Origin: Staphylotrichum longicolle
Lineage: Eukaryota > Ascomycota > Sordariomycetes > Sordariales > Chaetomiaceae
Assembly: GCA_019096155.1 (NCBI GenBank)
Contig: JAHCVI010000001.1
Location: 1,178,001 to 1,242,000, forward strand
Length of the DNA stretch: 64,000 bases
Reading direction: 5' to 3'
A program made the position numbers and the translations under genes. This document shows, one piece after another, positions 55,892-64,000 of this stretch. Below the pieces are notes generated by a model that ran no database searches, was not told the origin of the DNA, and worked only from the letters and a program-made list of their open reading frames with translations. Position 1 is the first letter of the stretch, and each line of letters opens with the position of its first letter.

Positions 55892-57448
55892 ATGAGTACA
55901 GCGGCAGAAATGATACCAGAAACAGCAGTAGTGGCAGCGGGGACGCCAGAAACAGCAATAAAAGCAATAGCAGAAACAGCAGCAACGAGCACTTTGGAAG
56001 CGCCGCTTTGTTCACCCTCTGGTGCAGCGACAACAAGTCCTCTGGGGGGATCTGTGTCTTGCGCCTGGGCTCCAACACCAAAAGCGCCCGTGGAGGGACT
56101 TGTGTCTCCAGCCTCGGACTCAGCAACAATACCTGTCTTGGAGAGACCTTGTACTCGAGCGGCTGATTTAAAAACACCAACTCTTTCGGATGAGTCGATA
56201 TCTCTGGCTTTGAGCCCAACGGCAACAGCGCGTCGGGAGACGCCAGTGTCTTCAGCCCTTGATTTAAAGACAAACGGCCTGGAGGAACTGACACGCCCAG
56301 GCTTTGATGCAACAGGAATTCCCCATCCACGAGGGCCAGTGTCACTGTCCTTGGACCCAGAACCAACAGTCCCTTCCGGAGAGTCTCCTGCGTCCGATGC
56401 AGCGACAACAGACTCGTCTGATGCACTGTTGTCTCCGAGCTCCGATTCAACGATTACAATTCCTCAAGACGAGTTAGTAACAGGAGCCGGAGATCCGGAA
56501 CAAACACACTTTCCCGAAAAGCCTTCGTCTCCCGTCTCAGGTCCATCACGTTCACCCGAAGGTTTCCATTTTCCGGGCTTTGATTCAGCAGCAACATCCC
56601 CCTTCGAAGAGCCACTGTATCCTGCCTTGGATCTGACTGCAACAGACTCTCTCGAGGGGTCGTATTTTCTGGACTTTGATTCAACAACAGCAAGTCCTGC
56701 AGAGGAGCCCTCGTCTCCAGTTTTGAATGCGGGAGATTTCCCATGGGCGGTCTTCGACTCAACGGCGGCAGCAGGCTGCGGGACAAGGGCACCACTGACA
56801 GGCTTCAGGGGGCAACTAGACGCCTCAACCTCGGAACCCGCCTCAGCTTTCCAGCCCCTCCCACCAAACCCTCCCAGACTGCTCTCGCTATCATATATCC
56901 CCGGCAGACCTCTCACTCCGATCCCCGAGCTGGACGAAGAAGCGGGCGACGACCAAGTCCAAACCAGTGCCAGCAGCTGGAGCAGCGACACATCCGATTC
57001 GTGTTCGGTGTCCTTCACACCCATCTCCATACCCGATTTCTCACCCGTCCCTGCTGCTCTCCTCCCCACGTTCCCAACTACACAACCTTTTGCGGTGCCA
57101 GCAACAACAGCAATAAGTACCACCATCGGGAACCCCATGTCATTATCGTTTTCACCAACATCACCTCTAGCACGCACAAGATTGCCAGTGTTGCAAGCGT
57201 CAGCGTCAGCACCGGCACCGGCACCGGCGCCGGCAGAACCAGGATCGGAACCAGAACCGAAACCAGCACCATCGGTACCATCCCCGCCAATGACGACGTC
57301 GCAGCCCGTTTGGAAACGCACGCGGTCGTCGATTGTCTCGGGACTGCGGAAGTGCAGGGGCAAGGTGAAGGCTGTCGTTGCTGGCTCGGCTGGCGGTGGG
57401 GGTGGTGTGCAAGAGAGGGGACCGAGTCAGCGGGGAGGGAGGAGGTAA
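55892..57448 (+). CDS. Ser/Thr/Pro-rich protein with degenerate 16-residue tandem repeats
   Basis: Not recognised. The frame is open from 55823, but its first ATG is 55892, giving 518 residues and a TAA at 57446-57448. Residues about 40-295 (counted from that ATG) form roughly 15 degenerate units of 16 residues. Each carries an FD/LD followed by an S/T-rich turn and a P-acidic end, for example GFDSAATSPFEEPLYP, ALDLTATDSLEGSYFL, DFDSTTASPAEEPSSP. Then come PGRPLTPIPELDEE, an Ala/Pro run (PAPAPAPAEPGSEPEPKP) and a basic C-terminus with PVWKRTRSSIVSGLRKCRGKVKAVV. There is no signal peptide or membrane span. It starts only 115 bp after MKK1, so it may be a separate gene, part of the MKK1 3' UTR, or repeat DNA. 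Reverse frames across it are also open, as expected for a 48-bp repeat. Confidence 0.45.
   Translation: MSTAAEMIPETAVVAAGTPETAIKAIAETAATSTLEAPLCSPSGAATTSPLGGSVSCAWAPTPKAPVEGLVSPASDSATIPVLERPCTRAADLKTPTLSDESISLALSPTATARRETPVSSALDLKTNGLEELTRPGFDATGIPHPRGPVSLSLDPEPTVPSGESPASDAATTDSSDALLSPSSDSTITIPQDELVTGAGDPEQTHFPEKPSSPVSGPSRSPEGFHFPGFDSAATSPFEEPLYPALDLTATDSLEGSYFLDFDSTTASPAEEPSSPVLNAGDFPWAVFDSTAAAGCGTRAPLTGFRGQLDASTSEPASAFQPLPPNPPRLLSLSYIPGRPLTPIPELDEEAGDDQVQTSASSWSSDTSDSCSVSFTPISIPDFSPVPAALLPTFPTTQPFAVPATTAISTTIGNPMSLSFSPTSPLARTRLPVLQASASAPAPAPAPAEPGSEPEPKPAPSVPSPPMTTSQPVWKRTRSSIVSGLRKCRGKVKAVVAGSAGGGGGVQERGPSQRGGRR
56012..56777 (+). repeat. Degenerate 48-bp tandem repeat array
   Basis: About fifteen units of near-48 bp, recognisable from the 16-residue period of D-x-x-x-T and P-acidic positions in the encoded protein. 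Copies have diverged strongly, and occasional units are 42-45 bp. Confidence 0.65.
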
Positions 57449-59043
57449 ATGAAGTTATGATCGTCTGTTACCAGCTGTGGGTGGTGTGGGTGAAGAGAAG
57501 AGGAGGGGAGATGGAACTGAACAGCTGGTTGGGAAACGAGAGGATCGGTGGGTTGTGATGTGCCTTTGCCTCTTTTTTTTCCTTTCGCTCTTTTTTTCCT
57601 TTCGCTCTTTTTTTCCTTTCGCTCTTTTTTCCCTCTTTTTTTCTTTTCTGTTCTTTTCTTTTTGGCTGCTCGGTCCGTTCCAACTTGTCAGACAGCCCGT
57701 CAAGCGGTGGCAGTATATGTTTCTCACTTCATCATCATGGATCATTAATGCCCTTTAGGTTTTTGTTTGGCTTGTATGCTTTTTGGGTTTGGTTTTGGTT
57801 TCAAACAGACAGTCAAGGCCGGGTCTGTTGATGTATGGTACTTCAGGTAGCTTACCTGAGCAAGCGAGCGAGGTTTGAAGAATGGCTTGGGGTCATTTGC
57901 TCACTTGTCAGCTTCTCCATGTCTTTCTGTGTGGAGGATACATACCCTCCTCCTCCCGTCATGATGATGGTGTGCATTGTGGTTGTCTCCATCTGTCTTT
58001 TTGTCGATCTGGATTGTTGACCAGAGGCGCAGAGGATGGAATCCCGAGTCATATTCTCTGTGCTCCAGGGACTCACCTCAGCCTGACTATGGAACATCGG
58101 TTACGATGGAAGTTGACTGCGACGAGTTTTCCGCATGCAAGAGTGGACTGCTCTGACGGTATCCAGATAGGCTACCCTTGACGGGTTCACGCCGCAGGGA
58201 ATGCGGACATACAGATCACACAGGCAGAGAGGCACTCAGAGATGACACAGATCACTTTTTGTTTTTCTCCTGTCCACCAGTGTCCGTGTCCATCATAGTA
58301 CTAGTACATCACCCATCTACCGTCCTGCAAAGGGGTATCTCAATGGTTCGTCATGTCATGTCAAATCCATCCCTTCCCATTTGTCCCCGCCACCTCTAAC
58401 TGCAAACGCCGAAAGAAGAAGACCCTAGAATGCCAGGTTTTGACCGCCGACGCCCATGCCATGGAATGCCATGTTGCCTTTCCACGCTACACACGCAGCA
58501 GCCAACTAAATGACAGCCACTCGCAAGGAAATGTCGCAAAGCAGAACAGAACAGATCTTGCCCCCAGTTTTGCCGCCTCCATATGCGAGTCGAGCCAGTA
58601 GATCGTACAAAGTCGAAAAAAGAAAGAAGAATTGCCCGATTGGAATTCGCTCAAAGGACATCGATGTTTCGCAGACAGACCTCTGCAGTGAGCCAAGGTA
58701 TGTCGCCATTATCGAAACAAGATCCATCTCGTGGTTGTGATCCACGGCGGAAGGTGACAAGTCAGATAGACTTTCCGATGGTGAAAGCGACAGTCAGCTT
58801 CAGCGGAGACAAAACCTGGGGCGGCGTTCTGAAGAGAAAATGAGAAATCGAGAGCGAACGCTGAAAATGCGGAACTGAATGGCGGTTGACAAGGTGTCGA
58901 TGCCGAAGCATTGGTAACACAGATGGGTCGACCAAACTCAAAAGCGATGACATGCCCAACTCCAAGTTAGGCCAACACAAAGGCCCAAACTCGGTTCAAG
59001 ATGGTTCGGGTAATGTACCCCGATACCACCAGCAAGGACGCGT
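57449..59043. other. Intergenic region before PUS7
   Basis: A 1.6-kb spacer with a T-rich tandem repeat (57571-57640). The remainder has no supported gene. The PUS7 3' flank is at the right end. Confidence 0.4.
57571..57640. repeat. 17-bp pyrimidine tandem repeat
   Basis: The unit CCTTTCGCTCTTTTTTT is repeated about three times followed by degenerate T/C-rich copies, downstream of the repeat-protein stop. Confidence 0.75.
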
Positions 59044-62000
59044 TCAGAGAGCGACGCCCTCAGCAGTCGTGCCCATGAGCTCACGGAGCACGATGGTCGC
59101 ATAGTTGCTGGCCTTGAGCTGGAACTTGAGAACCACAGCAATCTTGTCCGCAGTGGGGTCAATGCTGCTTTCGTCAACTTCGATGTTGACCACCGAGAGC
59201 GGGTTGTCCGAAACTGTGCGGAGTTTGGGGACAATGACGTTGTTGACGATATCGATGTTGGAAGAAACACCACCCTGCTCTTCAGCCTTGACAAGAGCCG
59301 GACCATCCTCAGGGGTTTTTCCATCCGCGGGGTCCGCAGGGGCCATAGGAATCTCGGGCAAGCTTGTGCCGTACCAACCCATCGCATCGGGCGACTTGGG
59401 CTTAGCCTCTGTAGCAGGGCCTTTGGGCGACGGCTGCTGAGCTCCAGGAACGACACCATCGGCCTGGGGCTCGGGCGCGTTTACGTTGACATTGGTCTCC
59501 GCATGCTGGACCTGGGGAGTGTCGCCCCCGGCAACGGCCGTCTGCATCTTGAACCCTTCCGGGAGTGGGCCGAAGTAGGGGATCTGACCCGTGGCTGCAT
59601 AGTACGAATCCGAGACTCCACGTATTCCGGTGGTGGGGATGGCGCCCTTGGGAAGAGGAATCATGGGGAAAGGGCCAGTGGTGATAATGCGAGAAGCGGA
59701 GGCGTCCCTCGCCTCTTCGGTCAGAGACGCACCGTTGCCGACCGGGAAGGGCGTGCGGTTTGCATCATCCTGGGGCTCGTCGACGTTCCCCGTGGGAATG
59801 GTAGCAGAAATGTCACCGCCATGCGACGGGCCGTTCTCCGTCTGGTTCTCGATCTGCTGGTGGTGACGCGCGAGCTTAACACGCTTGGCACTACCATCGA
59901 CGCCAGTCTGGACCCAGGTCTCATTGGTGACAGGAACAACATCCGCGGGAGGCTCTTCCTCGGCCTTGCGGCGGCGTTCGGCAGCCAAAGCGTTATCGTA
60001 CGTAGCGGGATTCTGGGCAAAGTGAGCCCAACGGTCGACAACAGGGTCGGCGACAGGATTGGGAGCTGGCTTGACATCGCGCCTGGCCTCCAGTTCGGCG
60101 ATGGCCTTTGCGAGCCTTGCTGCATTCTTCTTGTGAAGGGCATAGTCCAGGTCGGTGGGGTACATCTGCTCCGTGTCATCGCTGTAGGCCCGGACGGCGT
60201 ACTGGGGGCTACCGATCAAACGTCCAATGAGGGGCCGATAGTTTCCGCTCAGGCTGAACTCGCGTTGCTTGCGACGCATCTCAAAGGGGTTCAGAGCTCC
60301 GTTCTCCTCCTTGCCCATGAACTCGACGTAGAAATCGCCGAGCTCGTTCCGGGGATACGAGACATCGTAGCCCGGGGTGGGCAAGACGACGTCAAAGATG
60401 GTGTACTTGCCGCTGGCAACATCTGCGGCCGTGAGGGCATGGGCTTGAGCGTAGATGTTATCCTCGTCGTTGTCATCGTAGGGGTTGAACTCGTCATCAA
60501 CAGAGCGGTCACGGCAGCGGCTGCCTGTGACCAAGACGAGGTCGCCCTCGATGACCTTGGCTCCGTACTTTGACCAGCGGCGAGTGGCGACAAAGTTCCA
60601 GACATAGGACTGGTAGGCGTGAACGTACATCATGCGCATGCCGCGGGTAATGCTCAGAACGGCTCCAGTAAAGTCCTTCGGGTTCTTACCCAGATGGCGA
60701 ATGATGGCAGTCTCCGAGCTGAAGCGCTTGGGCAGGAATTCGAGAGCCTTGGCGGCGTTTTTAGTCGTCCTCCACGTGGTGATGGCGCGGGCACGATTCT
60801 GGTCATCCCGGCTGTTTTGGGCGTCCTTTCCGACTCCATAGGGCTGAGGAGTGTTGCTGCTAAGGACCTCCTTGATGAGGTCCTCGTCAACATGCAACAA
60901 GTCATCGATGAAGCCCTCGTAATCGCCCTTCAGGATCTTCATGCCGAGCAGGTGGGTGCCGATGGAGAAGGTACCAAAGCGCTGCAGGCCATAGTAGTTG
61001 ATGTAACCGTTGTGCTTGAGGTAGGCAAGGCCACACTCGACGGCCTGCTGGAGCATCTTCATGCGCTGGGCAAGGGAACAGTTCTCGCCGCCCAAGGGCT
61101 GGCAATTCTTGAGCGTGATGATGAACTCGTTGCCGCCATGCTGGCCAAGTTGAAGCGGCTCCTTGGAGTACTCAAAATCGCCAACCTTTACATTGGGGAT
61201 ACGGGTGTTCAGCCAGATAAGGTTGGAGGCCTTCTGGCGATAGACGCTGATGCGCTGGACGGTGCCGGCACGGCGATCCTTGGTGCCAGCAAAGCCAAAG
61301 TTGGAGGCCTTGATCTTGATGAGGCGGGCGATGGTGTTGACCGCATCCATGGTGTCCTTGTTCTCCTTATAGAGAGTGAAATGAAGGTATTCGCCGCCAG
61401 CCTCGGCAAATTCGCGAGCTTGATCACGGTAGCGGTTGTTGTCGCGGCGGCCGTTACCCCAGTTTTGGCCACCAGCCCGGCTGTTCAAAGCCCACTTGCT
61501 GGCGGTTGCGCTGATGATGCCATTTGCATCCGCAACGGTCTCGAAGCGGGAACGGAAGATGCGGCGGATTTCCTGCTAGTCGTCAGCAATGTGAACTTTC
61601 GCAAGCGCAAACGAACAAGTGAAGGCACACCTGGTGAATGGTTCCCCGCTTGGATCTATCGGTGACTGGGTCAAACACGACAGTCCGCTCCTTAGGTTCC
61701 AGCGGCTTCTTGGCTTGAACCTTTCCATCCAGATCAATCAATTTCTGAGCGACCGACTCGCCGAGTAAGTCGATCACGGCCTTGCGGTCATCCTCGGAGA
61801 TCGGATGAACCTTGGGCTTGTTTTCAGGCTGGTTGGCATTGGCAACAGAGGCCTTGCGATCAACCTGAGGCTACAGCAAGACAAGTTTGTTAGAGCGACT
61901 TGATGACACATGAGGCAACCGAGACAGTCGTTGCTATCGGCTGTCACGATGAAGAATGCACGAACCTGCGGAGCTGCTCCGTTCTCCTCAAAGTCACGAA

Positions 62001-62229
62001 GATGAAGGACAGTGCCATCCTTCCGAATCTCATTCACCAAGAAGTCGGTGTATCTGAGTCGAGTTAGCTGCTAGTTCCATCAAAAGACAATGGAAGGCAA
62101 GTCTGCTTACCGCTTGCGAATGTCGCCAGTCCAGGCGAAGTTGATTGCGGCCGAGCGCTGCGTGATGCCGAGATTTTTCTCGGATTCAGCGCGCACGGCA
62201 GGCACATGTGTGCCTGGGCGCTGAGACAT
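59044..62229 (-). CDS. PUS7: TruD-family tRNA/mRNA pseudouridine synthase PUS7
   Basis: Four exons on the reverse strand, 62111-62229, 61966-62053, 61631-61870 and 59044-61572, with frames continuous and 991 residues. The start MSQRPGTHVPAVRAESEKNLGITQ is followed by the TruD opening FAWTGDIRKRYTDFLVNEI. The catalytic Asp lies in FAGTKDRRAGTVQRISVYR. TruD-specific blocks include GNEFIITLKN, INYYGLQRFGT, YQSYVWNFVATRR and DVVLPTPGYDVSYPRN. Pus7 converts uridine to pseudouridine at position 13 of tRNAs and in U2 snRNA and mRNAs. The protein is longer than yeast Pus7 (676 aa) because of a large low-complexity insert, roughly residues 690-900, rich in Pro, Gly and Asn, before a conserved end (ASNYATIVLRELMGTTAEG). 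All introns show good branch sites. Intact, with no frame break seen. Confidence 0.95.
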
Positions 62230-64000
62230 GATAGCTTGAGCGAGAGGATGTCTCAAGAATGTGCAAGAGTCGCTGGTCGACAATGAGTACGAAAGTTGTC
62301 AGACTGAAGTGGCGATTGCTTTGTCAAATGTGGTCTGTAAACGGGTTCGAGGTCAGAGTGAGAACGCGATGTTGGCCGAAGAATGTGGAAACAGAAAGAA
62401 GTTTTCTGTTGTTTGGGGAGAAAGTGGGAGAAAGTGGGAGAGAGCGGAAGGTGGGAGGAGGAAGTTGAAAGCTTTGTAGTTGCAGGGTACTGTGTAAGGA
62501 AAACTTCCATGTTGGGAATGGGAATTTGGGATCAACAAGTAGCTCTCGGTTCGCAGTGCTGACCGACCCGGCAATGACGGACAACACTTGGGGAAAAAAA
62601 AGAGTGCAGAAAGAGGGAGAGCTCTTGTTAAAGATATCTTGGAAGATCAATGGAGAAAAAACGACGTTACCTTTGATATCCAGCTTGAGGAACCGGCGAA
62701 TGAGGTTGTGATGTGAGTTGCAGAAGTTCGTTTTAGAGGTTCAGGTCGGTGTTAGAGGATTGCTGCAGGAAAAAAGTCGTTGCGCAGAGAGGCGTTGTGG
62801 ATCCCAACAGGGACAAGGCGAGCTCAGGCTCTGGCAGAATCGCGGGGTAGTTGGGGCTGGAGGGGCAGTTCTTCACCGCCTCGAGACCGCCCAAAAGTCC
62901 GCGTTGGGATGTTGAGGTGTTGATTGGCTCATTGCCCGAAGCCTCCTGGCAGGAGCGAGAAAGAGAGGGCCTCTAGGAACCTCCATGCCATGACGCGGCG
63001 TTGCTCATGCACTTCCCCATCCGTTGCAAGGTGCGATTTACTTGTGAATCCGCCTTACTCTACAGGGCAATCTAAGTGAAAGTTTTCAGCAGTGTTGCAC
63101 CTTTCTTGACCGTTTCGGTTTCCATCAAGAAGCAAAAGCAAGGAACAGAGGCATCTGCGAGAGCCGTTTCACTTGGTGTCAGACTGAGATGGCGCCAACA
63201 TGGTACAGCCTCTCAACGAAGACTAGAGTCAAGAGATTTTCCAATTCAAAGGTTCAAGCATGTGGGAATCCATCGGTGGCCCTTTATACATGAAAAGGTT
63301 ATAGGACCTGATGGTTTTGTCAGGTACGACTTGTCTCTTCTGACTTGCCTCCTCTGGGCTGTCGCAAGGAAATATGGTGCCACATGAATCAAACCATTTG
63401 AAAATGAAAAGGCAATGTGTGGTGGGTTCCTTATGTTGTGGGTAACAACAGCACCTACAACACTGGGCTGGACCTTGATGTTGTTGAACGCAGTCAGATT
63501 TGGCCCCGAGAGGCTTGAGGGGAATGCCAGGATCCATGCTGGAAAGTGAAATGAAGGTGCCTCTTGAGTGTTCCTCATCACAAGCATCAGCTCGGGTTTC
63601 AGACCCAGGCAAGTTGAGGCGTGGCCATTGAAGTTCTCGAATCAGACAATGCCCGCATGTACAGGCTAAACTATCAAACCAACGCTGAACACATGTCGCG
63701 GCTGGCAAGAGAGGACGGCATGAAGCTGCACGCCGACCCGATCTACAGGCTGGAGCTGCCTGAAACCCGCCGGAAGGCAATAAAACCGCGGTGGTTGTGG
63801 TATAAACCAAAAGGAGATTCCTTGGGCAGCAGGAGATAGGTACTTTTCTACAAAATTGGCAATCTTCTGACATTCCTCGCAATCCAATCACTGTTGTCGT
63901 CTGAGGGTCTCGCAGCTCCATTCCAGGCCGAATGTTGTCGAGTTCAGGAGAAGAGAGCCACTCAGCAATTAAAACGAGACCTATCGATATCGGCTGCCGC
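62230..64000. other. PUS7 promoter and right-hand flank, no further gene supported
   Basis: The first few hundred bases must hold the PUS7 5' UTR and promoter; GGGAGAAAGTG direct repeats lie near 62419-62442. Frames near 63229-63921 (-) and 63621-63839 (+) overlap and lack domain features or convincing ATG starts. Confidence 0.4.

Noticed and set aside
55890..56795. Reverse-strand open frames with 16-residue periodicity across the repeat ORF
   Set aside because: A repeat with a 48-bp unit keeps all frames open once one unit lacks stops. The plus-strand protein is longer and has a non-repeat C-terminus, so I preferred it.
63229..63921. 230-codon reverse frame at the right edge
   Set aside because: Low-complexity Cys-rich content, no domain, and an overlapping plus-strand frame; no support as a gene.

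Overview
The window looks like nuclear DNA of a GC-rich filamentous ascomycete, most likely a Sordariomycete. Genes carry short introns (about 50-105 nt) with GT...AG ends and CTRAY-like branch sites. The families are typical of Pezizomycotina: a Zn2Cys6 regulator, Clr5-domain and ankyrin proteins, a cell-wall-integrity MAPKK, mitochondrial NirK and thymine 7-hydroxylase. There is no sign of prokaryotic operons, CRISPR arrays, rRNA or a complete transposon.

Layout. 1-6.2 kb: two accessory-type genes, a PD-(D/E)XK nuclease-like protein and an ankyrin protein. 6.2-11 kb: long gene-free leader region. 11-26.4 kb: dense core block with a Zn2Cys6 transcription factor, KRI1 (reverse strand), a Rab5/VPS21 GTPase, a RING protein with an Arg/Asp-repeat tail, and an atypical septin-type GTPase. 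26.4-35.8 kb: sparse, with one acidic conserved protein and one doubtful small reverse-strand gene. 35.8-38.7 kb: mitochondrial IBA57 facing a Cwf23/DNAJC17-like J-protein. 40.8-51.8 kb: Clr5-domain protein, copper nitrite reductase nirK, an APH-like phosphotransferase, thymine 7-hydroxylase and isoorotate decarboxylase as a divergent pair, then the DBP8 helicase. 53.8-62.2 kb: MAPKK MKK1, a 16-residue-repeat ORF, and PUS7 on the reverse strand.

The main biological point is a physically paired thymidine-salvage module at 46739-49875. The 2-oxoglutarate oxygenase that oxidises thymine to uracil-5-carboxylate and the amidohydrolase that decarboxylates it to uracil are divergently transcribed. 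They share an 823-bp promoter with three GATA-factor sites, beside nirK, so the stretch is enriched for nitrogen metabolism.

The main caution is a recurrent pattern. Otherwise well-conserved genes (VPS21, IBA57, MKK1, DBP8, the septin-like gene, and probably the PD-(D/E)XK, ankyrin and Zn2Cys6 genes) change reading frame by one base at points where no intron fits. Consensus indel errors in GC-rich runs are the simplest explanation, but each case matters for the predicted protein. Exon boundaries were worked out by eye from splice signals and frame continuity.
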